A stretch of 64,000 nt of DNA from Gemmatimonadota bacterium (GCA_022827345.1 JAJDTB010000065.1:50024-114023); one strand, 5' to 3'. Numbered from the stretch's first letter, positions 18,420 through 28,072 are shown. Notes: generated from the letters alone by a model not told the origin. Translations and numbers: made by a program.

Positions 18420-20105
18420 TCAGTTCCGGCTTGTGTGCCGCAGCAGCCTCCCCGGCCTGGCGTCCGTCAGCTCCCCGTCGTCGATGACGAGCGTGCCGTT
18501 GACGAAGAGATAATCCACGCCTTCCGATTGCAGGGTCGCGTCCGCGCCGAAGTCGGCGCGATCCCGCAGGCGCGCCGGGTCGAATACCACCAGATCAGCC
18601 GCCATCCCCGCCGCGACGATGCCGCGGTCCTCCATCCCCAAACGCACTGCGGCGAGCGATGTCATCCGGCGCACGGCCTCCTCCAGCGAGATCACACCGT
18701 CCTCCCGCACGTACTTGGCGATCACGCGCGGGAAGGCACCGAAGGCGCGGGGGTGGGTGCTCGACACGGAGGCCGGGTTCACCGGGGAGGCGTCGGTGTC
18801 GATCATGACGTACGGCGCGCGCAGGGCGGCCCACTTCTGCTCCTCGTTCATGCTGAGCGGGTTGACGCTGACGCCGCCCGCCTGCACGAGGTCGAAGAAG
18901 GCGTTCCAGGGGTCGGTGCCGAGGACCTCCGCCGCTTCGGCGACGGAGCGGTTGACGACGCCCGGGTCGACGGTGCTCGGCGCCGAGACGATCAGCACGT
19001 TGTTCCAGTCCATGCCGACGTGCTGGTACCAGTTCTCCCACTCGGAATCGGTCTCGACCTCTTCGCGCAGCCGGGTCCGCAGGTCGGGGTCGCCGAGGGT
19101 GGCGAGGAAGGCGCCGGTGCCGCGGGCGTAGTGGCGCGGGTGCAGGAACGAGCCGAGGCCGATGCCGTTGCGGATGTACGGGTAGATGTCGGCCGTCACG
19201 TCCATGCCGGCGGTGCGGGCGGAGTCGATGAGCGCGAGGGCCTCGTCCATGAGGGGCCAGTTGCGCTGGCCGGCCGCTTTCAGGTGGTAGATGTGGACGG
19301 GGACGCCAGCCCCCTCGCCGATGGTGAGGGCCTCGCGGATGGCTTCGAGGACCGCGTAGCTCTCGTTCCTCATGTGCGTGAAGTAGACGCCGCCGTACTC
19401 GCCGGCCACCGCGCTGAGGGCGATCAGCTCGTCCGTGGATGCGTAGATCGCGGGCGGATAGATCAGGGAGGTGGACACGCCGACCGCGCCGTCCTCCATC
19501 CCTTCCCTGACGAGCGACTTCATTTCTTCGAGCTGCTCGGGCGTGGGCGCGACGTCCTCGTTGCCGAGAACCACGCGCCGCACCTGGGTCAGGCCGACGT
19601 CGTGGACCACGTTGATGGGGATGCCGTAGCGCTCCATGATCGCGAAGTACTCGGAGTAGCGGCGCCAGCGCAGCGTGTCGCCGTCGATCACGGGCGGATT
19701 GGCGAGCGTGGCCTCGCTCTGGGGCGCGGCCGAACTTCCCTCGCCGGAGAGGTAGGTCGTGATGCCCTGGCGCAGCTTGCTCTCGGCGCTCGGGGGATCG
19801 GTGATGAGGACGAGGCTGGCCTGGCCCATCATGTCGACGAACCCGGGGGCGACGACGCGGCCGGCGGCGTCGATGGTGCGCGCGGCCTCGCTACCGGAGA
19901 GGTCGCCGACGGCGGCGATGCGGTCGCCGCGGAGGCCGATGTCGGCGTCGGTGGATGGGCCGCCGGTGCCGTCGACCACGCGGGCGCCGGTGATGAGGAC
20001 GTCGAAGGGGCCGGGGTCGGGTGGGGGAGGGGCGTCGGTGCAGGCGGCGAGGAGCGCGGCTGTGAGGAGGGCGGCGGTCGTCGTGGTGCGGTGGTCGGCG
20101 GTCAT
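18420..20105 (-). CDS. exported N-acyl-D-amino-acid deacylase-like amidohydrolase (lipoprotein)
   Basis: The ATG at 20105 has GGAG about 8 bp upstream and gives 561 residues with a lipoprotein signal ending LLAAC, so it should be anchored outside the cytoplasm. The body is an amidohydrolase: FDVLITGARVVDGTGGP near the N-terminus, later HMRNES and HLKAAG, and a C-terminal composite-barrel ending AGMAADLVVFDPARLRD. The D-aminoacylase family normally has an HxH metal motif after PGFVD; here the sequence is PGFVDMMGQAS, with no histidines. It therefore belongs to a divergent subgroup that may use a single metal or have altered chemistry. The substrate is unknown; N-acyl-D-amino acids or dipeptides are the family precedent. 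It is divergent from the sigma factor operon. Confidence 0.82.
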   Translation of the reverse strand: MTADHRTTTTAALLTAALLAACTDAPPPPDPGPFDVLITGARVVDGTGGPSTDADIGLRGDRIAAVGDLSGSEAARTIDAAGRVVAPGFVDMMGQASLVLITDPPSAESKLRQGITTYLSGEGSSAAPQSEATLANPPVIDGDTLRWRRYSEYFAIMERYGIPINVVHDVGLTQVRRVVLGNEDVAPTPEQLEEMKSLVREGMEDGAVGVSTSLIYPPAIYASTDELIALSAVAGEYGGVYFTHMRNESYAVLEAIREALTIGEGAGVPVHIYHLKAAGQRNWPLMDEALALIDSARTAGMDVTADIYPYIRNGIGLGSFLHPRHYARGTGAFLATLGDPDLRTRLREEVETDSEWENWYQHVGMDWNNVLIVSAPSTVDPGVVNRSVAEAAEVLGTDPWNAFFDLVQAGGVSVNPLSMNEEQKWAALRAPYVMIDTDASPVNPASVSSTHPRAFGAFPRVIAKYVREDGVISLEEAVRRMTSLAAVRLGMEDRGIVAAGMAADLVVFDPARLRDRADFGADATLQSEGVDYLFVNGTLVIDDGELTDARPGRLLRHTSRN

Positions 20106-20191
20106 GCGGTGATCTCCGGGTCGGGGATGACCTGCGGCTCGGCGGCGGTCTGCAGACATCGTATCGGACCCGAGCCGGGGGAGCCATAGTA

Positions 20192-20216
20192 GAAACAGGC
20201 AGCTCGCGCGCTTGTC
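20192..20216 (+). promoter_or_regulatory. candidate ECF-sigma autoregulatory promoter
   Basis: GAAAC (20192-20196), 16 bp, then TGTC (20213-20216). This resembles the general GAAC-N16/17-GTC form of ECF promoters and lies about 68 bp before the chosen sigma factor start. It would let the sigma factor drive its own operon. Only one site is visible, so it is weak evidence. Confidence 0.35.
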
Positions 20217-20283
20217 ATGCAGAAGCACCGAGATGATCGGAGCGGGACTTCGATCCAACCCTCACCGTCCACGGATCGGGCGA

Positions 20284-20874
20284 ATGCGAAACGTGCAACT
20301 CATGCGCGACACCGACGACGCACCGGCCAACGCCGTAACCCCCGAGATTGAGCCCCTGATGCTCTCCATCAAGGGCGGGTCGTCGACGGCGCTCGGCCAG
20401 CTGATGGACCTCTGCTGGCCCGAGCTCGTGCGGTACGCCGCACGGCAACTGCAGGACGTGGAGATCGCCCGCGATGTCGTGCAGGAAGCGTTCATCCAGG
20501 TATGGGAGCGCCGGCGTTCGTGGCGCCCCCGCGGATCGGCCCGCGCCTACCTGTACCGGATCGTCAGGCACCTCGTGATCGACGAGAAGCGGAAGTGGAG
20601 TGTGCGGCGGCGGTGGCTGGAGCGGCAGGAGACCGCGGACGCGCCGCACCCCGCGACCCCGGCCGAAGTGCTGGACGCGAAGATGCTGGCCGATGCCTTC
20701 GAAGCCGCCGTGGCCTCGCTCCCCGAGCGGCGCCGCGAGGTCTTCGAGCTGGTCTTCCAGCGGGGCCTCACGCACGCCGAAGCGGCCGCTGTGATGGGAA
20801 TCTCGTTGCCCACCGTCGCAAACCAGATGAGCGCCGCGCTGCGAGCCGTGCGGCAGGCAGTGAAGGAGGACTAG
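20284..20874 (+). CDS. ECF-type RNA polymerase sigma factor
   Basis: About 196 residues from the ATG at 20284. Region 2 is recognisable as LVRYAARQLQDVEIARDVVQEAFIQVWERR followed by RAYLYRIVRHLVIDEKRK. Region 4 is LPERRREVFELVFQRGLTHAEAAAVMGISLPTVANQMSAALRAVRQ, a helix-turn-helix that reads the -35 element. It directs RNA polymerase to a small regulon, probably including this operon. Upstream in-frame starts fall in the candidate promoter, so 20284 (or ATG 20302) is preferred. The stop is immediately followed by the anti-sigma ATG, and the arrangement matches FecI-type surface-signalling systems. Confidence 0.9.
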   Translation: MRNVQLMRDTDDAPANAVTPEIEPLMLSIKGGSSTALGQLMDLCWPELVRYAARQLQDVEIARDVVQEAFIQVWERRRSWRPRGSARAYLYRIVRHLVIDEKRKWSVRRRWLERQETADAPHPATPAEVLDAKMLADAFEAAVASLPERRREVFELVFQRGLTHAEAAAVMGISLPTVANQMSAALRAVRQAVKED

Positions 20875-21909
20875 ATGGACGAGTTGCTGTTGCGGCATCT
20901 GCGCAGACAGACGAGCAGGGAAGAGGACGCGTCGGTGACCGCCTGGCTGGAGGACTCGCCGGATCGCGAGCGCGAGTTGGCGGAGCTGCGGCGCCTGGTC
21001 GAAGCGGGGCATGTGGCGGATCGCCGGATCGACCCCGGTGACGCGCCGAGCCCCGAGGATGTGATCTGGCGAGCGGAGGCGCGGGTGGCGCGGTTGCAGG
21101 AGCGTGGCGTGGCGCGTCTCGGGCGGAGGCTCCGGCCAAGGCGTCCCTGGCTCCGTTGGAGCGATTCACTGGCGGCTGCCGCGGTGGTCGTGGTGTTCCT
21201 GGGGGTGTGGCAGGCGGTCGTCCGGAGCGGCAACAGCGCCGCCCCGTCCATCCACCAGTTCGCCTCGACCGATCCCGGCGAGACCGAGATCGTGCGTCTG
21301 GCCGACGGAAGCGTGATCCGCCTCGGACCCGACAGCTGGCTTGCCGCCTCCTGGCGCACGGAAATCCCGGAAGGAGCGGCCCGAGAGGTGGCGTTCCACG
21401 GAGAAGCCTTCTTCGCCGTTGCAGGCGACCCGGCCCGGCCGTTCCGCATCGCTACCGACGCCGGCACGGCCGAGGTGCTCGGGACGCGCTTCCACCTGGC
21501 CGCCGACGAGGAAGATCTCTCTGTCGCGGTCGTCGAGGGGCGGGTCGCGCTCGCCGGACCTGATCATGAGGTGCACGTCGGGGCGGGGCAGGCGACGAGG
21601 CTGCTGCGCGGCCAGCCGCAGGATGTCGTGGCCGCGCCCCCGATCGAGACCGTCGCCGCCTGGCTGGACGACTTCCTGATCTTTCACGACACACCCCTGA
21701 GTGTCGCGATGCAAGAGGTCGGGGCGCGCTACGGCACCGATGTGATGGTGGACGACCCGGCGCTCCTCGACCGTACCCTGACCATGTGGTTCGAGTCGAA
21801 GTCGCTCGAGGAAGTGATGACGGTGGTGTGCAGCGTGGTCGACGCCCGGTGCAGCGTTGGCGGAGGCGTTGTGAGGGTGCACGGCACCGATTCCGGAGAC
21901 GACTCATGA
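20875..21909 (+). CDS. FecR-type transmembrane anti-sigma factor
   Basis: 344 residues, with AAGGAGG just before the start, within the end of the sigma gene. A short cytosolic N-terminal region of charged helices is followed by one membrane span (about residues 98-112, SLAAAAVVVVFLGVWQAVV) and a periplasmic FecR domain: TEIVRLADGSVIRLGPDSWL, VAFHGEAFFAV and PFRIATDAGTAEVLGTRFHLAA. The C-terminal part (TPLSVAMQEVGARYGTDVMV) resembles the DUF4974/secretin-like segment typical of Bacteroidota-style FecR proteins. It would hold the sigma factor inactive until the TonB receptor at 21906 signals substrate binding. It overlaps that receptor by 4 bp. Confidence 0.9.
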   Translation: MDELLLRHLRRQTSREEDASVTAWLEDSPDRERELAELRRLVEAGHVADRRIDPGDAPSPEDVIWRAEARVARLQERGVARLGRRLRPRRPWLRWSDSLAAAAVVVVFLGVWQAVVRSGNSAAPSIHQFASTDPGETEIVRLADGSVIRLGPDSWLAASWRTEIPEGAAREVAFHGEAFFAVAGDPARPFRIATDAGTAEVLGTRFHLAADEEDLSVAVVEGRVALAGPDHEVHVGAGQATRLLRGQPQDVVAAPPIETVAAWLDDFLIFHDTPLSVAMQEVGARYGTDVMVDDPALLDRTLTMWFESKSLEEVMTVVCSVVDARCSVGGGVVRVHGTDSGDDS

Positions 21910-24686
21910 GCGCCGTGAGGATGGTTCGGCCGATGTCGCGGCACGAGCGGATGACCGACGGACGAGCCTCGGCGCCACGGAGGCACATGGCGGCCCTGGT
22001 CGCATTCGCCTCTGCTCTCGGCACGTTTCTGACAGGGGTCGCCGCACCGCAACTCGCCGCCCAGGACGAGCAGGTGCTGGCCGCGCTCCGGGGCGAAACG
22101 GGCGTCGATCCCGCCCCGGGAACCCTCCTCGCGACCGTCTCCCGCTTTTCCACCGACCAGGCGCTCCTCGCGGATGCCCTCGTGCAGCTCGCCGAGCGGT
22201 CGCAGGTACAGATTGCCTTCAGCCCCAGTCTGCTGCCAGGGAACCTGCGCGTGAATTGCGACTGCGCGATGCTGAACCTGGCCCGCGCGCTGGACCACCT
22301 TCTCGCCGACACCGACCTGGGATATGTCGAGCTGGGCTCCCAGGTCGTCGTCGTACCGAAGGCGGGCCGCGAGTTCCGCGATCTCGAGGGGGTGCTGCGC
22401 GGACGCGTGCGGTCGGAGGTGGCGGTGCCGCTCGAGGATGCGACCGTGCAGGCGCTGCTGGTTGCGGATACCACCCGGCGCAGCGTCACCGGCACCGACC
22501 GACTCGGCTACTTCACCTTCCACCACCTTGTGCCGGGTTCCTATGTCCTGAGCGTCACTCACATCGGGTATGCACCCCACGACCAGCGTGTGGATGTGGC
22601 CCCGGGATCCGACCTCCAGATAGAAGTGAATCTGGCCGCAAAGGCAGTCGAGCTGGCAGGTGTCGAGGCCGAAGGCCGCCGCAGTCGGCAACGCGAGCGA
22701 TTCGAGAGTTCGGCCGGCGAAACGGTCCAGGAGTTCAATCGCCGTGAACTCAAGACCATTCCGGGCGTCGCCGAGCCCGATCCGATCAAGAGCGTGGAGG
22801 TACTGCCCGGGGTCATCAGGGTGTCCGACTTCCACGCCGCCTTCAACGTCCGTGGGGGGTCGGCCGACCAGAACCTGGTTCTTCTGGACGGTGTGCCGAT
22901 CTTCAACCCCTTTCACGCTCTGGGGCTGTTCTCCGTCTTCAACGGCGACATGGTTCAGCGGGCCGAGCTTCACTCCGGCGGCTTCCCGGCCGAGTACGGC
23001 GGGCGGACATCGTCGGTCCTGCTGGTCGAATCCGATCTGGGAGACGGAGAGCTGGGGGTGGACGCGGGGGTCAGTCTCATTGCGAGCCGGGCAGCTGTGA
23101 ACGGTGGCCTGCCGGACGGTGTGGAGGAACGTTTCGGGCTCGCCAGTGCCCGTTGGAGGGTCTCCGGCCGCCGCAGCTACCTGGACGTGCTCACCCGGCC
23201 CTTCCTGGAAGCTCCGTTCCCCTATCGACTCAATGACCTGCAGGCCGGCTTCGAGGCGTGGACCAGAAAGGGAGACCGGGTGCGGATTACCGGCTACTCC
23301 GGCCGCGACGTCGTCAACGTCAGGGATCTCGCGATCCTCGACGGCGATGTTGATGCCGGTCGGGATGGCGACCGGTTTCGCAATGTCGCGTGGCGGTGGG
23401 GGAACGACGCTGTTGGAAGCACCTGGACTCGCCCCCTCGAGGGTGGCGGGGCGGTGGATCTGCACGGATCGGTGTCACGCTTCGACGGAGAATTCGAATT
23501 CGACGAATTCGGAGACATTCGCATCATGACCCGGATCAGCCGTGCCTCGATAGGGGGTGACCTGGAGCAGAGACCGGGGCCGCGCCTCAGTTGGAAGTCC
23601 GGCTGGGTACTCGCCCGGGCGGTTCACGACAACGTGATCGAGGGCGGGGTGCCGCAGGCATTCCCTACGGGACGAGAGAGCGGGGTCGAGTCGGCCGTCT
23701 ATTCACAGGTCCGGTGGACGCCCAGCGCGGGTTGGTTGCTGGAGGGCGGATTGCGGCTTGATGGCTGGCGTCCAGGCGATGGGAATACCGCCACCGTGTT
23801 TTCACCCCGATTCGCTCTCAAGCGGTTTCTGGGCAACAGCAACTGGGCTGTGCGGGCAGCAGCGGGACGCTACTCCCAGTTCATTCAATCCGTGCGGGAT
23901 GAAAAGCTGCCCGTCAGTCCGGACTGGTGGATGATCTCTGGGCGCGCGGCACCCACGGTCGTGTCGGAGCAGATCCAGGCTGGTCTCGAGGGGTTCGCGG
24001 GAAGGGACGACAGGTGGTTTGTCAGTCTGGAGGGGTACTATCGCCGCTTCGACGGGCTGGCCGCGCAGGACTGGGCGGAAGATCCTGACGATCCTACCGA
24101 CGACCTGATGTCAGGCGTTGGACGCTCCTACGGCCTGGACCTGTTGATTCGAAGGGACGTGGGCCGGACCACGGGCTGGCTTTCCGTGTCGCTCCTCAAC
24201 GCCGCCCGCACCTTTCCCGACACCGGCTCGGGACTTCAGCCCGCGCCCGAGATCAGGTTCTCTCCGCCGTTCGACCGCCGTCTCGACATCGACCTCGTGG
24301 CTCGGCGCGACCTGCCCGGAGACATCGAGACCGGTCTGCGCTGGAACTTCGGCACCGGTTTGCCATACACCCGTCCCCTCGGCGTCTTCTCGATCTATCG
24401 CACCCGGATGATTGATCTCCTGGTCGATCCGACCTATGCCAGAGCCACGGTACTGGGTCTCAGGAACGCCCAGCGCTACCCCGTGCGACACCGGCTGGAT
24501 GTCACGTTTCGGCGGACCTGGGAGCGGGGATGGGGTAGGATCACGCCGTACCTCAACGTGATCAACCTGTACAACCGAAAGAACGTCCTGTTCTACTCGT
24601 TCGACTACAGACCGGAGATACCGGTTCGCAATGGGGTATCGATGCTCCCGATTCTGCCCACGATTGGAGTGGAGGTGTCGTTCTGA
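21906..24686 (+). CDS. TonB-dependent transducer/receptor with N-terminal STN and carboxypeptidase-like domains
   Basis: The start ATG overlaps the anti-sigma stop (ATGA) and gives 926 residues. After a signal peptide ending near AAPQLAAQ comes an STN domain (LLADALVQLAERSQVQIAFSPSLL ... ALDHLLADTDLGYVE). Next is a carboxypeptidase-regulatory-like beta-sandwich (VLRGRVRSE ... GYFTFHHLVPGSYVLSVTHIGY), then the plug (SVEVLPGV, FNVRGGSADQNLVLLDGVPIFNP) and a ~650-residue beta-barrel ending IGVEVSF. The STN domain is the hallmark of transducers that signal to a FecR-like anti-sigma factor, which fits the two upstream genes. The ligand (siderophore, sugar, peptide) cannot be inferred. It overlaps the next lipoprotein gene by 1 bp. 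Confidence 0.92.
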   Translation: MSAVRMVRPMSRHERMTDGRASAPRRHMAALVAFASALGTFLTGVAAPQLAAQDEQVLAALRGETGVDPAPGTLLATVSRFSTDQALLADALVQLAERSQVQIAFSPSLLPGNLRVNCDCAMLNLARALDHLLADTDLGYVELGSQVVVVPKAGREFRDLEGVLRGRVRSEVAVPLEDATVQALLVADTTRRSVTGTDRLGYFTFHHLVPGSYVLSVTHIGYAPHDQRVDVAPGSDLQIEVNLAAKAVELAGVEAEGRRSRQRERFESSAGETVQEFNRRELKTIPGVAEPDPIKSVEVLPGVIRVSDFHAAFNVRGGSADQNLVLLDGVPIFNPFHALGLFSVFNGDMVQRAELHSGGFPAEYGGRTSSVLLVESDLGDGELGVDAGVSLIASRAAVNGGLPDGVEERFGLASARWRVSGRRSYLDVLTRPFLEAPFPYRLNDLQAGFEAWTRKGDRVRITGYSGRDVVNVRDLAILDGDVDAGRDGDRFRNVAWRWGNDAVGSTWTRPLEGGGAVDLHGSVSRFDGEFEFDEFGDIRIMTRISRASIGGDLEQRPGPRLSWKSGWVLARAVHDNVIEGGVPQAFPTGRESGVESAVYSQVRWTPSAGWLLEGGLRLDGWRPGDGNTATVFSPRFALKRFLGNSNWAVRAAAGRYSQFIQSVRDEKLPVSPDWWMISGRAAPTVVSEQIQAGLEGFAGRDDRWFVSLEGYYRRFDGLAAQDWAEDPDDPTDDLMSGVGRSYGLDLLIRRDVGRTTGWLSVSLLNAARTFPDTGSGLQPAPEIRFSPPFDRRLDIDLVARRDLPGDIETGLRWNFGTGLPYTRPLGVFSIYRTRMIDLLVDPTYARATVLGLRNAQRYPVRHRLDVTFRRTWERGWGRITPYLNVINLYNRKNVLFYSFDYRPEIPVRNGVSMLPILPTIGVEVSF

Positions 24687-25690
24687 TGTGTTTTCGAAAG
24701 CCGTTTCGATACATCCGCTGGCGGACCGACGGGACTGGCCCAAGAAACTGGCTTGCGCTGTTTGCCTTGTTCCTGCTCTCTGGTTGTGAGCTCACCGAAG
24801 TGCAGATCGAACCCATTTCGGATCTCATCGTTGCCGGAGTGACCGTGACCCTCGCGGTGGACCCGCTCGACCCATCCCGTATCGATACGCATGCCAGGGC
24901 CCTGATCACTCGTTTCCACAGGCAGTGGGAACACGAAGTGCCCGGCGCTTCGGTTGAAATCCGCGGAGAAGCGGGTCAGGCACTGCGCCTTGCAGAAGTG
25001 TCGGAGCCGCTCGTCACCTGCGTGACCCAGCTGGTGGACCTCGTTCGTCCTCCGGCGGGCTCTTGCCACGTCGCCTCCGTCTCCGGGACCCGCTTCGCGC
25101 CGGGCGAACGGCTGAGGCTGACGGTGACCCTCCCGGACGGCGGTGTCCTGACGGCTGAGAGCCGGATGCCCGGTGCCTTCACGCCGTTGGGTCTTTCCCT
25201 GCAGGACAGTCGCTGTCGCCTGGATCCGGACACCCGCCATCGTTTCGACTGGACTCTCTCTGACGGGAGCTGGGGTTACATCGCGGAAGCACGGTTTGCC
25301 GGGCTCGGTGATCTGTGGGCCAGCGAGTACCCGTTGTACCTTGCGGCCACTCTGCGAGGTGCCGACGAGACCGGAATGCTCTTTCCGCGCGACCTGCTCT
25401 TCGAACTTGGCGGCCCCAATTCAACGGACGTGTATCGTGCGTTGCACGAAGGACTTCCGCACGGGGCGTCCGCGGAGGTCTCTGTAGGTGCGGTCGACCG
25501 CAACTGGATCAACTGGACCCGGGAGGGAAGGATCAATCTGGACGGCGAAGTCCTCATTCCCTCCGTCTTTGGAGACGGGACGGGCTGGTTCGGAACCGGG
25601 GTTCGCTGGACGCTCTCCGTCGAGTCACGCGAGGCCACCCCGGATGCAGCCGACGACCATCTCCCCCTCTGCGGCCCCCAATCCGGCTGA
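24686..25690 (+). CDS. DUF4249-like outer-membrane lipoprotein
   Basis: 334 residues; the start overlaps the receptor stop (TGATG). The N-terminus has a signal ending FLLSGC, a lipobox. The rest is beta-rich with features I associate with DUF4249: LIVAGVTVTLAVDPLDPS, VPGASVEIRGEAG, FAPGERLRLTVTLPDG and a late IPSVFGDGTGWFGTG segment. DUF4249 lipoproteins commonly follow STN-type TonB receptors in Bacteroidota, where they are thought to be surface partners of the receptor. Here the coupling is by sequence overlap, so a shared role in capture of one ligand is likely. It is the last gene of the sigma/anti-sigma/receptor/lipoprotein operon. Confidence 0.72.
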   Translation: MCFRKPFRYIRWRTDGTGPRNWLALFALFLLSGCELTEVQIEPISDLIVAGVTVTLAVDPLDPSRIDTHARALITRFHRQWEHEVPGASVEIRGEAGQALRLAEVSEPLVTCVTQLVDLVRPPAGSCHVASVSGTRFAPGERLRLTVTLPDGGVLTAESRMPGAFTPLGLSLQDSRCRLDPDTRHRFDWTLSDGSWGYIAEARFAGLGDLWASEYPLYLAATLRGADETGMLFPRDLLFELGGPNSTDVYRALHEGLPHGASAEVSVGAVDRNWINWTREGRINLDGEVLIPSVFGDGTGWFGTGVRWTLSVESREATPDAADDHLPLCGPQSG

Positions 25691-25786
25691 CGCAACATCA
25701 GTCAGTGAAATCCCACGTCCCACCTAGCTCTTGCGCCGCTTCCGCGCAACAAAAAACGTTGCGCGCCCCCGCACCGCCCTCCGCCC

Positions 25787-28072
25787 CTACCCTCCAAGCA
25801 CGTTGAACTGCCGGGTGAATTTCACGATTAACGACCGCGCCAGCGTCCCGCTCTCGACGAACCGCCCGCCGTCCGGATTCAGCCCGATGGGGAAGTCGAA
25901 TCCCTGCACGTCGTTGTACACGATGAAGAGCCCGGTTCCGGCGGTGTTGAGCCAGCCGAAGCGGAGATTCGCCGACCAGCTGTCGACCTGGTTGCTGTAT
26001 TGGACCAGCGACTGCAGGTAGATCCGCGGCGTGAAGAAGTAGCCGAAGTTCATGCCCAGGAGAGCGGTCTGGAACTGTCCCTCTGGAAGATCGACGTTGA
26101 AGTAGTTGATGCGCGCCGACGTGCTGAACGAGGCGTTCGGCCGGAAGGTGACCGAGCCGTTGCCTCCCCAGCGCGTGCCGGTGAGGAAGCTGCCGAAGTT
26201 GATTCTGGAAGTGGCCGACAGCCTGGCGGCGGCGTTGCTGTTGAAGACGAGCTGGGACTCCCACCCCTGGTGCGTGCCCTCGGGGACTACGACATCGGTG
26301 CCGAGGATCTGGAACGGCTCGTAGATGCCCTCGACGTTGAAGTTGGCGCCGGTGTGGATCTGTGCGCCCGAAGGCCACTCCCAGTGTGAGTCGATGTGCA
26401 GGCGGGAGGACTCGACGAAGCCCTGCTCGATGCCGGTCTTGCGGCTGCGATAGGTGAAGAACGAAACGTGCGGACGAATCTCGCGCAGCCACGACGGGTG
26501 GACTCTGTGCATGACGTAGTACTGGTAGTACCGGTAGCCCCGCCGCGGCAGGAAACCGACTTCGGGGTTGAAACCCTGGCCGATCTCGCGGGCCGTTCCC
26601 GTGAACGTCCAGGTCCGGCTGCTCCAGTTGCCGGACAGGTCCCACGCGTAGCCGTCGCCCGGATCCTCCGGGTCGTCGGTGGCGGAGACGAAGCTGCTGA
26701 TCGTGAAGGCCTCGCCGACGCCGATGGCGACGTCCCCCGCGTAGGTGCGGTTGAAGTCGCCGTCCGGGCCGCTCTTGTTGACGAAGAGGCCCCCGACCCG
26801 CGAGCGATTCGGCAATTCCTTCGCCAGACGGGCAACCGAGTAGCCGTGCGCGTCCTGCAGCCCCATCTCCCCGCCGGTCTGAATATGCAGCAGTCCCAGG
26901 TTCAGCCCAGCAGCCCGGCCGGACAGCCGCGCACCACCGGTGATCGGCACCGGCTGGCCGCTCGCGATCCCGATCCTGCGGCTGAAGAAGAGGTCGGCGC
27001 CCCCGCCGCCCACATTGAAGAACCCGGCATTCTCGAGGAAGAACGGCCGCTTCTCGGGGAAGTTCAGCGAGAATCGGGTCAGGTTCAGCTGCTGGTCGTC
27101 CACCTCGACCTGGGCGAAGTCGGTGTTGTAGGTCACGTCGAGGGTAAGGCCCTGCGTGACCTGCAGCTTGACCTCGCCGCCGAGATTGCCGTCCTGAGAG
27201 AAGCCGGTGGCGGCGGTGTAATCGCGCCCGGTCGACCCCAGCACGTACGGCGTGACGGTGGCCAGGCGCCGGAAGGGCGGCCGCAGCCCCTCCAGATCGC
27301 CCGCATAGTTGAGACGGTAGAGGTTGAACTCGCGCGGCACCGGGGTCCAGAACGACTCCTCGTTCAGGCGCCGGATGCGGCGGATGACGTTGAATCCCCA
27401 GGTCTCGCTGTCCGTCCCGTAGCGCAGGGTGTTGAAGGGGATGCGGAACTCGGCGTACCAGCCCTCGCCGTCGGTGGTGGTCGCCACCGTCCAGCTGCCG
27501 TCCCAGTTCTTGTTGAAGCCGCCGCCCGATCCCGACTGGAAGCGCTGCCGCGAGTTGAAGCCGCCTCCCTGGAAGCGGCCGCCGCCGCGTCCCTCGTTCG
27601 CGACCTGTCCGTCGTACTCGATGCCCGTGGGCGTGGTCCCGAAGACGAAGCCGTTCTGGTCGTCGTTGTAGGTGTCGAGCACGAAGACGATCGCGTCGCT
27701 CTGATTCACCTCGTAGTCGCGGATCCGCTCGCCGTAGGTGATGGCGTCGGCCTGGCTGTCGAAGGCCCAGACGCCGACGTAGAGCGCCTCGTCGTCGAAG
27801 ATCACCCGGACCTCGGTGCGCTCGCTGGCGGGCTGTCCGTCGAAGGGCACGCGCTGGGTGAACCCGGTCATGACGCCAGCCTGCCGCCAAACCGCCTCGT
27901 CGGGACGGCCGTCGATGACGGGGGCCTCGGTCACCTCCACGGCCGTCGCGGTCGTTGGCATGGCGCCGCCCGAACCCCCGCCCGCGGTTCCGGCCTCGGA
28001 GTTCTGTGCGAGGACGGGATTGGCGAATACGAGGACTGTCGCAGCGGCAACGATCGCTGGGGAGAGTTTCAT
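25787..28072 (-). CDS. DUF5916-type outer-membrane protein with CBM9-like N-terminal domain
   Basis: 761 residues with a signal peptide ending ANPVLAQ. Residues ~45-240 look like a carbohydrate-binding-family-9-like sandwich (APVIDGRPDEAVWRQA, TEVRVIFDDEALYVGVWAFDS, WYAEFRIPFNTLRYG). The rest is a DUF5916 beta-barrel-like region containing FSLNFPEKRPFFLENAGFF and many alternating aromatic strands, ending VKFTRQFNVLGG. The family is common in Gemmatimonadota and Bacteroidota; its function is not established. A Gly-rich stretch at ~165-195 (GRGGGRFQGGG) is a low-complexity insert. It is convergent with the DUF4249 operon, with 96 bp between that show nothing notable. Confidence 0.85.
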   Translation of the reverse strand: MKLSPAIVAAATVLVFANPVLAQNSEAGTAGGGSGGAMPTTATAVEVTEAPVIDGRPDEAVWRQAGVMTGFTQRVPFDGQPASERTEVRVIFDDEALYVGVWAFDSQADAITYGERIRDYEVNQSDAIVFVLDTYNDDQNGFVFGTTPTGIEYDGQVANEGRGGGRFQGGGFNSRQRFQSGSGGGFNKNWDGSWTVATTTDGEGWYAEFRIPFNTLRYGTDSETWGFNVIRRIRRLNEESFWTPVPREFNLYRLNYAGDLEGLRPPFRRLATVTPYVLGSTGRDYTAATGFSQDGNLGGEVKLQVTQGLTLDVTYNTDFAQVEVDDQQLNLTRFSLNFPEKRPFFLENAGFFNVGGGGADLFFSRRIGIASGQPVPITGGARLSGRAAGLNLGLLHIQTGGEMGLQDAHGYSVARLAKELPNRSRVGGLFVNKSGPDGDFNRTYAGDVAIGVGEAFTISSFVSATDDPEDPGDGYAWDLSGNWSSRTWTFTGTAREIGQGFNPEVGFLPRRGYRYYQYYVMHRVHPSWLREIRPHVSFFTYRSRKTGIEQGFVESSRLHIDSHWEWPSGAQIHTGANFNVEGIYEPFQILGTDVVVPEGTHQGWESQLVFNSNAAARLSATSRINFGSFLTGTRWGGNGSVTFRPNASFSTSARINYFNVDLPEGQFQTALLGMNFGYFFTPRIYLQSLVQYSNQVDSWSANLRFGWLNTAGTGLFIVYNDVQGFDFPIGLNPDGGRFVESGTLARSLIVKFTRQFNVLGG

